From the NCBI GenBank assembly GCA_025331435.1, contig JAIWNI010000120.1, forward strand, positions 1 through 64,000: DNA of 64,000 bases. The letters run 5' to 3'. Every line of letters starts with the position of its first letter. Positions within the stretch are counted from its first letter, which is position 1. The DNA comes from Choanephora cucurbitarum (Eukaryota; Mucoromycota; Mucoromycetes; Mucorales; Choanephoraceae). The notes beneath the pieces were generated by a model. It had not been told where the DNA came from and made no database searches. It was given only the letters and a program-made list of their open reading frames with translations. The translations under genes and the position numbers were made by a program. Shown one piece after another: positions 52,599-63,892 of the stretch.

Positions 52599-54075
52599 AT
52601 TTTTATGTTAAAAAATCGAGTCATTGCGGCCAGCATTTAACAGTTTATAGATGTCTAATTTCAAAGTCTTTGTACTTAGTGATAAAAAATAAAAACCTCC
52701 TTCAAATTCCGAATGAAAAGCACTGACAGATGTCTACCAGCTTGTAAAATCATTTGTAGCAAATTATGGACATAAACTTCATTGGTGCGAACTGCTTTTT
52801 GTAAAATAGAATAGAAATTCTTGGTTACCTTTTCTATGAATTGGAATGATCTGTCAAGTATTGCATCTTTAAAGATAGGCTGCTGTATTTCAACTTACTT
52901 CTTTAAATTGGTACCTTACAAGAAGATAGTCTTTGCAATGAGTACAAGCACTGCCTCTCATACCTGTGGTAACTGACATTTTCTAAAGATTTGTTTTCAA
53001 GATCAGAATTGACATAATATCGGAACTGAGTGTTGAGCGGATCAGGATAAGAAAACGAATGTTAAAAGCTAATCAAAAATTTTCTTCGGAGAATTCTCTT
53101 TCCTTTCTTTTCCTCATTATTTACACAATTGACTATTGGTGCAAAGCAAGTAAGTTCTTTGCTAATAGAAGCCATAAATCTTATTAATATGAAACATTAT
53201 GTAGTAATGTTAGACATGTAATAAGCCTTGTTAATTGACATGTTTTTAAAGGTAAGGACTCAAATCAATTCAGATATTAAAATCAACATTCTATCCAATA
53301 TTCTACTTGAATTTCTGTAGTTGATTATGGTATATGTGCGAAAAATATACGCGGCCATTCGATGTATATTAAGGGCCATTATAAAGTAAGTTTAAGTTAT
53401 CTGCATGTTTTCAATGAGCTAACTTTTGTTTCAATTTTTATCAATAGATTCTTCTTCCTGGGCGCTTTAATCTGAAGACAAAGACCTAATCTTGTGAGAA
53501 GGTAAGAAAGTTCCTCACAAGTTTTACTGATCAAAAGTCTGATGCTAATCTTTAGTCAATTTAAGCAATGTATCTTCTTACGTTCCTTGTGTGTGCGATT
53601 TAAGGAGAATCTTAGGTATCCAAATGCCAGTAGGCTTACTTGTAGTATTTCTGTAAGCAATTGTCTCGCAAGCCAAGCTGCGGTTGTCAAGATTGTGGTA
53701 AAAAAATGATAAAAAAAACAAGAGAAGTCGACTATATTCGTCTTTATTTCGGATAAGTCCAAAGTCTTTTCTAAGCTAATGATCTATAACTATTTATATG
53801 ATTTTGTTACGTTCCTGAATCATAGTGAGCAGTAATTATCCGATAGAATAGTTAACTCTAAATTATTTTGGTGATTGTAAAATAGACTATCATTCCTATT
53901 TCTCTGCTGTACTTTCAAAAGTAACTATAAAAATTCTTTCATGTTGAGCTTATCTAGAGATTTTATATTCATCGGTATGCAAGGTGATATCCAGAATGGT
54001 ATATGACTCAGTAATGGTCAAACTGATAAGATAGGTCAAGGTAAGAAAGGTATGAGTGTACTAATATGGTGATGA

Positions 54076-54101
54076 CACCGATTAAAATTTGGACACGGAT
54101 T
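54076..54101. repeat. Candidate left inverted terminus of an outer element
   Basis: caccgattaaaatttggaca, then cgg. Matches the reverse complement of 59430-59455 (ending ttatcggtg) with two small gaps. It would enclose the hAT element. Inference; no target duplication found. Confidence 0.35.
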
Positions 54102-54507
54102 CATGAGTTAAGTGTCTAATTTCTGTGTCAGAACGTAAAAATAGGGACAAAGAGGTCAAAATTCCGTTTCATAACCCTAATATGGAAAGACACATCTCAA
54201 AATCTTCTGTCCGTGTCTGTAGTTACACATCACTTTCTTTTTTGGTTGCGAAATGAAAGACAGTTTCCTTTTGTAGCTACTTTATCACTTTGTATCGCAA
54301 AAATCGTTGAGTTTAGTTCAGTTCCATACTTATTCAAGTGCCTAAAGACTTTTCCACTTTCCAGCGTCATCAACCTGTCTTACAATTTTTACATTTTTAG
54401 CATCTATTTTGTTAGAATATTACAAAGAAAATCAAGAGGCGGTACAAAAACAAGAGAAAAGGAAACCATTTGGCTGGGAATAAAGCAGTAGTTATACCAG
54501 CAGATTA

Positions 54508-54515
54508 GTGAGCTT
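54508..54515. repeat. hAT target-site duplication, left
   Basis: gtgagctt immediately before the element; identical to 58492-58499. Confidence 0.9.
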
Positions 54516-54809
54516 TAGGGGTCGCAATCAAATATTGTATTTGCAAATAATTTGATATTTGACTGTCTCAAATATATTTGAAACACAGGTAAATCAAATT
54601 CAAATATTTAAAAAAAATATTTGATTTGAATTTGATTTGATATGATATTTGAAACATATTTGATCAAATACAACCAATAAGTAGCTTAGAATTTGCAATC
54701 CGGGTAATTATTAGATACATTTACATAAAGGAGACCAAAAGGGGTCAATTGGGCTAGAAATATTGGATTTTATAAATACAGGAAATAAATTGAGGCATAG
54801 AAAAACAAA

Positions 54810-55653
54810 GAGAAGCATAAGGAAAGGAAAGGAAAGGAATGGGAGGCAGGCGGACAAGAGAAGCACAAGGAAAAGGAAAGGAATAGGAGGCAGGCAGACA
54901 AGAGAAGCACAAGGAAAAGGAAAGGAATGGGAGGCAGGCAGACAAGAGAGGCACAAGGAAAAGGAAAGGAATGGGAGGCAGACAAGAGAAGCACAAGGAA
55001 AGAAAAGGAACAGGAGGCGGACAAGAGAAGCACAAGGAAAAGGAAAGGAATAGGAGGCAGGCAGACAAGAGAAGCACAAGGAAAAGGAAAGGAATGGGAG
55101 GCAGGCAGACAAGAGAGGCACAAGGAAAAGGAAAGGAATGGGAGGCAGACAAGAGAAGCACAAGGAAAGAAAAGGAACAGGAGGCAGACAAGAGAAGCAC
55201 AAGGAAAAGGAAAGGAATGGGAGGCAGACAAGAGAAGCACAAGGAAAAGGAAAGGAATGGGAGGCAGGCAGACAAGAGAGGCACAAGGAAAAGGAAAGGA
55301 ATGGGAGGCAGGCAGACAAGAGAGGCACAAGGAAAAGGAAAGGAATGGGAGGCAGACAAGAGAAGCACAAGGAAAAGGAAAGGAATAGGAGGCAGGCAGA
55401 CAAGAGAAGCACAAGGAAAAGGAAAGGAATGGGAGGCAGGCAGACAAGAGAGGCACAAGGAAAAGGAAAGGAATGGGAGGCAGACAAAAGAAGCACAAGG
55501 AAAGAAAAGGAACAGGAGGCAGACAAGAGAAGCACAAGGAAAAGGAAAGGAATAGGAGGCAGGCAGACAAGAGAAGCACAAGGAAAAGGAAAGGAATGGG
55601 AGGCAGGCAGACAAGAGAGGCATAAGGAAAGGAAAGGAAAGGAATGGGAGGCA
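54810..55653. repeat. Minisatellite (39-44 bp units, about 19 copies) inside the hAT element
   Basis: Units such as gacaagagaagcacaaggaa followed by aaggaaaggaataggaggcaggca. Four variants recur in the order A (44 bp, aatagg), B (44 bp, aatggg), C (40 bp, gaggca start), D (39 bp, agaaaaggaacagg), giving a 167 bp higher-order unit seen around 54855, 55020, 55370 and, in part, 55540. All six frames are open for long distances, so the large open frames here are not genes. Confidence 0.92.
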
Positions 55654-55662
55654 TAGAGTATT

Positions 55663-58022
55663 TTACTTGTGTTTTGACCAATGTTTGACCAGCATAAGCA
55701 TTCTGATTGTGTCTGGCTTCAGTTTATTCCTATTTTCTCTTGTCAAAAATTTAGATTCGCTGAAGATGCGTTCACACGCAACACTGGTGGTAGGAACAGC
55801 AAGATAAGCGTTTGCCATACGCTTAAGGTTACTGAATGTTGTTGTCTGCCCCCAAAACGCGAATTCGAATGGCGAATCCTTGTCGTCGTAACTTACGGCT
55901 TCTACAGGATGCTCCAAGTATTCTGCCAATTCATCTCGTCTTCGTCTGGTGTGCTGCACTGTTCCTTGTTGGATCTTTCTTCTTGCCATCGAATGGAGAT
56001 CCTCATCATCGTCCAAAAGTGCTAACGGTTGATCGTTGCTTACCTGATCATGCCCAATGATCTCATCGGAAAGCAATAGCGAAAAGTACCTCTCCCAGGC
56101 TTCCTGCACATCTTCTCTTGCCTTGTCTGCCAATACGTCCCACCCAGCCGCTCTCCAATATTGCAACTTCATTGCCGGGTCCATTGCTGTTGCTACTGTA
56201 TACACGGTTGACTTCATGGCTTTTTGAAAATATTTTTATAGCTTGGTATAGCACAAGAAGCAACCGCGTAGTATATGGTCGTCATATGTTACCGGCATAC
56301 CGTTGATAATGGTGTCTTTCTGCCTCCAAACACTTTCCAACAAACTGGATCTTGTCTGCTGCGTTGCCTGGTAGCCTTTTAGCTGTAGGATCTTGTTTTC
56401 AAGCTTCATCAACAACTCAATGTAGCAAGAGGTGCTACGATTGGTTGTTGCGTGCCTATCAAGGAAGTTAGAATAACAATATAGTTGTAGGGATATGTGC
56501 AAATGTACTTTGAGCTTGAAATCCAAGTTGTCGTACGGCTAAAAGACTTCAAAATAGACAGCACCTCCACCAAGCACTGAGTTCGTACCTACGAATAATT
56601 TCCCTGGTGTCAGCATTGCGGCAGGTTGCATTATAGGCTTCAAATTGACGCAAGGCTCTTTCAATCATAGCAAATGTTGAGTTCCACCGGGTTTTGCAAT
56701 CAAGCAACAAGTCGAGTTTTTGGAGTTGATAATGCTGGACATACCTGTTGTATTCTCTGGTGAAAATACTCGAGGCTCTAAATAGATGTAAGCTAACATA
56801 ATATCAAATTTTATCAAGCACAATATTTACCTGATCTTACAAATTCCCCTACGTAATTTGATCAGAGGATTTTGGCCGAGATCAGAGCCGATATCACCAG
56901 AGTACAGGATGTCCATCTCGTAAATGTTGCTGCTATCCCGAGGAACATCTGCCATTAGCCCTTCGTCAAGAAGCTCGCGTACAGCAAGGTTGATCACATG
57001 ACCAAAGCAAGACAACCAGTTTTCCTTCTTGCTAAACCTGATGGTGCTTACCGTTTCTTCTTCAATTAAGTCCATCATAGAAGCGATGTTGCTACCGTTA
57101 TCGCTGGTAATGCAAAAAAGTTTGTGTCTGATTTGGAACTTTTCCAAAACAGACCAGAAAACCTCGAACAAATATGGGGCTACATGATATTTAGTGAAAG
57201 CAGAAATATTATATAGAGTTGTGTACCTGTGTGTCTTTGTTCAAGGGGCTCGAAACCAATTAACAAAGTCTTTGGCTTCCAGTCTTCGTCGATAAAGTGA
57301 GCTACAACGCCCATGTAGTCACTTGCGCCGTTCTTCACAGAGCTTGACCAAGTGTCAATGGTAAATGAGACTTTCTCTTGCTTGGAAAGCCACTCGACAA
57401 TGGTAGGAAACAATGCTTCGAACCCCCCCAAGGCCTTGTCTCTGATAGTGTTGGCTGAAGGAAGCTGGATTGTTGCTTCGTTGGGGGCGCGGAAAGCCAT
57501 GTTTATCAGCTGTTGCAATTCAGGAGCATCAATGATGGTGAATGGCAAGTTGTTTTGTACAACAAATTCCATGGCTGCATGGGCAATGCTTTGCTTGTCT
57601 ACGGAGACTTGAGCGTTGCTGTTCAACTGGAGAGCTGTCAAACATAGTTAAATTCGATGATCCTCCTCACATATCTTTGTACATCACTTACCAGTTGATT
57701 CATTGACTGCATGCTTGGATGCCAAGTGGTGCAAAAGGCTTGAGGTAGCCCTGGCAACATAGGATCTTTGGCAAGTCTGACGGTCGACGTTGCAGAAGGC
57801 TCTCTGCTTGTTAGCACTATGCACGCCGTATGAGTACTTGAATATCCAGCTGCCTGTTGCATTTTCGTTAATTGTACCAGGAGCTGGGGCATCTACGGGG
57901 AAACTGGTTTCGGATCCTTCATCAAGGTTGAATGCAGAGGTATCACGTCTTAAGCTGGTGATTGAAAAATCAGCATCAGACATTGATTCGTATTGAGATT
58001 GAGAGTTGTTTTGAGAAGACAT
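55663..58022 (-). pseudogene. hAT transposase with one in-frame stop
   Basis: Cut-and-paste transposase, about 680 codons. Exons on the minus strand: 58022-57692, 57634-57227, 57179-56831, from 56777, and further exons to 55663; the small middle exons are approximate. Seen: an N-terminal BED-type zinc finger (C-x6-C ... HHLASKH); TIDTWSS and CITSDNGSNIASMM with catalytic Asp residues; CFGHVINLAV; the hAT signature CKTRWNSTF; and the C-terminal dimerisation block (AYLAVPTTSVACERIFSESK, LTRENRNKLKPDTIRMLML). The frame runs KL-stop-KYFQKAMKS at 56238-56236 (TAA), the only break found. The element looks recently inactivated. Confidence 0.88.
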
Positions 58023-58356
58023 TTGAGGATAGATTTGTTATAATAAGAAGGAAAATCAAAAGTTTGCTTTATTGGATGTGAAGAGTTAAGATAGAGAATC
58101 AAGATTCGAGAAAGAGCTATTATACAGCGAAGAGCACACTTGTATTTATAGTGAATACATCTCTGCCGTCATTTTTTTTATTCATCTTAAACCTGACCTG
58201 TTTGTTTAAGCTGGATATAGCAAAGGTCTTTGATGACCTGTCATTATATGTTTGCTGGTAGGGACTAATTGATTTTTTAAACAGTGTGACACTCAATTGG
58301 CTGCCTTTATAATCAATCAAACATGGAATATTTGATTTTTATTTGCAAATATATTT

Positions 58357-58402
58357 GATCGCATCAAACACCGCTCAAATAATGTCGGTGTTTGATGCGA
58401 TC
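58357..58402. repeat. Perfect 17 bp subterminal hairpin of the hAT element
   Basis: gatcgcatcaaacaccg and its exact reverse complement, with a 12 nt spacer. The right arm core (aataatgtcggtgtttgatg) is repeated directly at 58415-58434. Confidence 0.9.
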
Positions 58403-58491
58403 AAATTCAAACCAAATAATGTCGGTGTTTGATGAGACCAAATATCAAATATATGGGCTATTTGATCAAATCGTTTGACTGCGATCCCTAG

Positions 58492-58499
58492 TGAGCTTT
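58492..58499. repeat. hAT target-site duplication, right
   Basis: gtgagctt directly after the element; identical to 54508-54515. Confidence 0.9.
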
Positions 58500-59429
58500 T
58501 TTTTTGGAAAATTGAAGAAGTTGACTTTCGCGCTTTCTTAACCATGTAACAAATTTTATTTTTTACTCTTTCTTTTACTTGTATTTTTTATCTTTATTAT
58601 TTGCGTTCCTCACAAAGACGTTCGCTGATACAACAAGGTAGGCAATTAGATAGTCTTTTGTTTTAGCGTATAACTGAATCTAGCGCATATAGTTTCCAAT
58701 GTTTCGCTTTGTATCCTTGGAAGACCCAGGTCAATAAACCCAAGAAGTTTTTCAACTGTTCAAGGTAATTAATAAATATCAATATAATCTATAAAGACTT
58801 ATCGCTAAATTATATCAGCTTTAGTTATTCTAACGATTGGGCGACACAGAGATTATGCTTTAAGGTAAGGTAAGGTAAGGTAAGCGAAATCTGTCCTTTT
58901 TTTTTAAGATAGTATTCGAATTTTGATGCATATACAGCCTTATCCAACAGTGAGCAGCCGAAGTAAGTTATTTCCAGTATATCTTCAGAATCATTACTAA
59001 CTATTTGATGTGTAGTCGTCGCATATCTACAACCTTTCTTTACTGTGTCTCTTGCTTTCTTGTCGCGGTACTTAAGCATATCGTTGTAATATTCAACAGC
59101 CTAAAGCTATTGCACCCCTTGTGTACTGGGCTGCAACCACCCTGCTCAATTGCATTTCAAACGCATCATAGAATCTAGTTTTATTATAAATAGCTTTTGA
59201 AAATAAAAGCCAACCATCAAACTAATCCAATTAAAAAATCGTTCTAAATATTTCTATGAACCGTATTGAGTTTAAAGAAATAAAGCACAAGAGTCCAAAT
59301 ACGTTTGCGCTATTCAAAATTAAGGTTTGGCTGTTTTTTTTTCTGTACGACTCTGGACAAGGACAACCTAATAATTTTGTCCGTGTTGACAAGTTAACTA
59401 CACGGACAAATGAAACACGTAACGCTAGT
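58500..59429. other. Non-coding interval between hAT and DDE fragment
   Basis: A/T-rich; contains an aaggt pentanucleotide run (58860-58883) and a short hairpin (attttgtccgtgt / acacggacaaat, 59373-59411). No gene supported. Confidence 0.45.
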
Positions 59430-59455
59430 TTTCCGTGTCAAATTTTTTATCGGTG
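59430..59455. repeat. Candidate right inverted terminus of an outer element
   Basis: tttccgtgtcaaattttttatcggtg; the reverse complement resembles 54076-54101. It lies directly before the readable DDE domain fragment. Confidence 0.35.
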
Positions 59456-60008
59456 GAGGGTATGAAGCAACAGGTGTTTGTCACTCACGATGAGAGTACA
59501 TTCTACGCTAATGATTTCCAAAGGTACTCATGGGTGGAAAATAACGAAAGCTACTGTCTTCCAAAGTTACAAGGCAGATTCATCATGGTATCCGAGTTCC
59601 AATGCCCCTGCCATGGAACCATGAGAGGAAAGGTAAATGGACGTGTACTCTCTGGAAGAAAGATCTTTTGTTCTGGATCGCAATATCAAGGCTACTGGAC
59701 CAGTCAGCATATGAAGGAGCAACTTGAAGATGAGGTTATAGCTCTTTTCAAAGCCCTTCATCCTGGCTGTGTTGCAGTCTTTCTTCTCGACCAAAGTACC
59801 AATCACAATGCCTTTGCCCCTAGTGCTCTAGTTGCGAAGAGAATGAACATGAATGCCATTGAGATAAAGAACGATGATTCAGGTCAAGGCCTTTTCTCTG
59901 ACCAGTCTTTCTACGTTGAAAGAGAGTACAACTACTGTAAGCAACAGAAGGTGTACTTCCAAAAGAAGAGTATGCAAGAAAAAACGAAGGGTAATACTTG
60001 GCGCACTC
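59453..60008 (+). pseudogene. DDE-superfamily transposase fragment, truncated on both sides
   Basis: Open frame with the catalytic-core pattern of fungal DDE endonuclease-type transposases: VFVTHDESTFYANDFQRYSW (first Asp), GRFIMVSEFQCPCHG, GYWTSQHMKEQLEDEVIALF, LHPGCVAVFLLDQSTNH (second Asp). The N-terminal part of the protein is missing: the sequence upstream is non-coding. The C-terminal part loses the expected pattern after about 59860 and runs into the terminal repeat of the Mutator-like element at about 60009. No intact third acidic residue can be placed. Confidence 0.75.
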
Positions 60009-60113
60009 ACTTTCACACTCACTTTTTCTAGATACACCCCACTTTTCACACTCACTTTTGTTTGTGCCACACTCACTTTTGTTCGTACTACACTCACCTT
60101 TTCTCCCCCCCCC
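60009..60113 (+). repeat. Left terminal inverted repeat of the Mutator-like element
   Basis: Built from repeated cactcactttt motifs (about six copies, some degenerate), then a C9 run. Pairs with 63893-64000. Confidence 0.9.
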
Positions 60114-60200
60114 AATTTTATATTAAAGAAGCGAAGAGTACTTTTAGTCTATGGTCCCTGAAGTTGTAATAAAAATGTCTTTTTTTTTGTCAAAATCAAT

Positions 60201-63200
60201 ATGAGCGACACAGAAACCATAGATTGTACTTCAGAAGCCACCAGTCATTATTCGACTCATGTTGATCATGCATCTGTCGGAGAAGACAATTATGAAGCAT
60301 ATCGAAGCGATCCTAAGTACATCGAAATGACATCTGAATTTAAAGATAGATTTAGCCCAGGTTCATTGTTTGACAGCTTGGATTCAGCTCGGGACGCTGC
60401 AATTAGTCTGGGTCTCAAGTACAACTGCCCAATGGTAACCAAATCTTCTATACTGAAGGCTGGACGCTTGACTATGACATGTATCCATAGTGGCACCTAC
60501 AGAGCTGCAAAAAAAGTCACTGTTAATGACCAAAACGAGGTTCTCGTAAACAAAGAGGCGGCTTCTACTAATAAAGAAAAGTGCCCATGCTATTATTATG
60601 GCCATTTCTCTAAAAAGTTAGGGAAGTTTGTCATTAAGAAATCAGAGGCAGCACACAATCATCACCTGGCTACTAGCTCTCTCGAATACCATGTAAATCG
60701 AACATTGAGCCCCGAAAACTACAGGATTGCTGTTAAGTTGCTGCAAACAAAAACATCTTCCGAAACTTTAGAGGTAAGAGACATTGTTATCTATAATCAA
60801 CACAATGCTTATAAGTATACAAACTACAAACGGGTAGGTTTTAAAAATTTTTGGTGTGAACAGTGTTATTAAGAAAGACCTAGATAACATCAAGCAGCTT
60901 GCTACTAAAAACGATGAAACAGTTTCCGAACTAATTGGGCATCTCCAAAATAAGGGGTACAAAGTCAACTATCATACTAATGAAGAAGATAGGGTAACAG
61001 CTATTTTCTTCATACATGATAATGCTTTAGAGGAATTGCGTCGCTTTCCAGAAGCTGTTGTTCTTGACACAACATACAATACAAACAAGCAGAAAATGAA
61101 GCTGCTTAATTTTGTTGTTCCTAGCACGCTGGCTTCCAGAGAAGGAAAACAAAAAGGTAACCAGCTGGCCACAATCCCTGTTGCTGCTGCTTGGCTGGAT
61201 AGAGAGACCAGAGAAAGCTACTTGTGGGCCTTGAAAGCTTTTCGTAGCATTGTTTGGCCACCCGGTTCAACAAATGAGCTTCCAAGTGTATTTGTTACAG
61301 ACAATGACGCAAGCATAAAGTACGCAATCAAAGAGATCTTTCCTGATGCTCTAAATGTCTTGTGCTATGTACACATAAAGCATAACTTTATTAAAAAGTT
61401 TGTCGAATGCATGATCACAGTAAAAGGTATTTTACCCTTTTTTAACAAAGTAATTACATAACTTATCGATTATAGACAAAGAAAAGCTTGAAGATAAACG
61501 TGAAAAGCTCGGCTATATCATCAACGATCTTGCACTAAGATGCAAAACTGAAGAAGATACTGCCGATCAACAAAAGAAGTTCAAGAGTCTCATTGAAGAA
61601 GAAGGACTTCTGAAGACGGGTGGAATCGAAGATTGCACCGATTACATGAATGCGTACTTATCTTTTTGATATTATTTAGTCATCCAAGTTATTAATATTT
61701 TACAATATGGTAGAATGATGTCTTTACGAGAGCACTGGATCTCTGTGGATGTAGACAAGCATTTACATATGGGTTGTCGTACTACCAATCGGGTGGAAGG
61801 AACTCATGCAGCTATTCAGCATTATAACAGAACTTCTCATGGTTCTGTTGGCTCAGTGACAGATAAAATTGACCAGTGGTATCAAATTAGAGTAATAGAA
61901 GTTTAAGCTAATTATGAAACGGTCCAATAACACAAGTTTTTAGGAGAGCTACAGAAATTTTCAACAAGAAAAAGAAAGCCTCACTGTAAGAATAGATGTT
62001 GTCCAAAGCCCTGTGTATGTTCTCCTTCGACCTCTAGTCAAAAGGGTTACAGCCTTTGCATCGACTAAAATCAAGAATCAGTTGATTAAGGGATTGGCCT
62101 TGGATGAACAAGGAAAATTGGATGATGACGAGTGCTACTGCTTTACCAAGTATTGTCTTAGACTACCTTGTAAGCACACACTTGTCAAAGCAATTAAACT
62201 TAAGGGCTGTATTACTTTGTCGGAAGTTCATGAACGATGGCACATTGTTTACAAGAATGGCAAAGGTAATTTTTTTTAAAAAAAAAAAGAAAAACTCTGA
62301 ACGCTCAATGTTTATAACACCTTGCTTCAGTACAAAAAATTGGAGATATCACCGCTCAGCCTGAACAGAATGATTCCGAAGAAGATGAAAAGCTTGTGCC
62401 AATTAGCCTCGTAAATGGCAACATTCACGAAGAGCCAAAGCAAACTCATCCATTTAATTTGATCGATAGCACAAAAAGACAGTACCTGTTGAAACTACAT
62501 GCATCTTTCAACAGAATCGAAGAAATCTTTACGAATTCAGTCTCGCATCAAGAAATGCAAACCATCTTGGATGACTTGCAGTCTTCAGAAGAAGATGCAG
62601 TGAAAAATTCACTTGACAAGATGAAGAAGCCATCCATTTCGTTGATTTCAAAAGGCCGGCCAAAGAGGGAAAGACGTCTCAAGATTGGCATGGAAAAAGC
62701 AGTCGAAACCTTTTTGGAAAATAGAGCTGATCTCATTAAGTTAGAAAAAGCAGAGCAAAAGAGAAAGCGAAAAGGCGATTGTGATGCTAGTATCAAAAGG
62801 CTCAAAATCAAAGAAGAAAAGGAAGAAGATGAAATAAGCAATGAGCTTGAAAACGGTGGTATGATTAAAAATCTACAAAAGAAAGCATAAACATAACGAC
62901 TCATGAAAAATACAATAGAATCTTACTATGAATATTTGATGTCACAAATTGACCCCAACATTCCCAAAGAAAACTACACTGTACTTGTGAATGTTGAAGG
63001 GGATGGGTTTTGTGGTTGGAGAGCATTGGCTGTTCAATTGTATGATGATGAAGGCGAATTTTGGACAGTCAAAAAAAAAGATGAGAGATACCCTGCTGAG
63101 AAACGAGTTGTTCTACAAGAGCAACTTTAGGGACTATTTCGACTTTGACGATGTCAAGAAAAGAGTATGTTACGGCATTGAAGAGAAGATTGGTAGTGAG

Positions 63201-63635
63201 GTGATTCTAGACGAGATTTTTGATAGAAACGAAGATGATGAAGATGATGTAGTTTACTCGTGTGGCCAAGAATATTACTTCTCTACCGTTGGCTGTCCTC
63301 AACTAGCTGCTGATACTTTCTTTGTCCCAATTGCTATCTTTTCCGAGAGAAAGTTTGCAGAGACCAGAGGTATATCTTTTTTCCCTCTTCTTGCCAGTTA
63401 CACCGATGCAGACATAAAAAAGAAGCTCCCACAGCCATTATTGCTCCACAGAGTAAATGAGAACCATTGGGTAACATTGGGCTTAAGAAGATCAAAAAAG
63501 TTCCCCTGTCCCTTGCCCGACTTGTCTTACGAGTTTGCTACTTTTAATCTTGGCAAGGAAACTAACATCAAGAAAACAGCATGGAATCGTCATCTGATTT
63601 TCGCCGATCAGTTGCCAAAAGATTCTGGTATGTAA
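60201..63635 (+). CDS. Mutator-like transposase fused to an OTU cysteine protease domain (frameshifted)
   Basis: Seven exons: 60201-60773, 60874-61426, 61476-61653, 61714-61891, 61944-62265, 62331-62855, 62919-63635. Domains: FAR1/WRKY-GCM1-like zinc region (CPCYYYGH ... AAHNHHL); MULE DDE core (VVLDTTYNTNKQKMKLL, VFVTDNDASIKYAIKEIF, VLCYVHIKHNFIKK, then TTNRVEGTHAA with the Glu); SWIM finger CYCFTKYCLRLPCKH; a lysine-rich linker with GRPKRERR; and OTU catalytic Cys block VEGDGFCGWRALAVQL with the distal His in NENHWVTLGL. The 63 nt intron 62856-62918 joins linker to OTU in frame; otherwise a stop at 62888 separates them by 12 bp. An A9 run at 63071 shifts the OTU frame by one base. OTU proteases remove ubiquitin; its role in transposition is unknown. 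Confidence 0.82.
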
Positions 63636-63892
63636 TGTTAAGGCTTTGAAATATAGCAAATCTAATCAGCATTTTTTTAGCAATTTTCAACGATTATTGA
63701 TTTTCCTCTGCTTTCGATCCTTACTCTTGACCTCTGTTTTGTGATTGTTATCATCGCTATTATTTCTTTAATATAATTATCTCTATAAATATCACATAAA
63801 TATAAGGTTGACTTATTGTCAACTTGTTTCCATTGTTAATTTTCAATATCGATAATTTTATTATATTTTAAAAGTGTACCTAACAAAAAAAA
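63636..63892. other. 3' region of the Mutator-like element
   Basis: A/T-rich non-coding DNA between the OTU stop and the right terminal repeat. Possible polyadenylation signals (atataaggttg region) are not distinctive. Confidence 0.5.

Larger units (their letters stand above)
50928..54075. other. Gene-poor interval with a diverged repeat pair
   Basis: About 3.1 kb. Apart from the two direct repeats described separately, the open frames are short and unrecognised. Sequence is A/T-rich. Confidence 0.5.
54516..58491 (-). mobile_element. hAT superfamily DNA transposon, 3,976 bp
   Basis: Bounded by an 8 bp perfect target duplication (gtgagctt at 54508 and 58492), the hAT hallmark. Inverted ends: left taggggtcgcaatcaaa, right (reverse complement) tagggatcgcagtcaaa, 15 of 17 identical. 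Both subterminal regions are packed with tttgat/atcaaa motifs, likely transposase-binding sites, and the transposase-5' side carries a perfect 17 bp hairpin (58357-58402). It encodes one transposase on the minus strand and carries a minisatellite between the transposase stop and the left end. Confidence 0.93.

Noticed and set aside
54711..55681. Six long overlapping open frames on both strands (up to about 300 codons)
   Set aside because: They are translations of the minisatellite; every frame is open because the unit lacks stops. Composition is purely repetitive and no start or splice context supports them.
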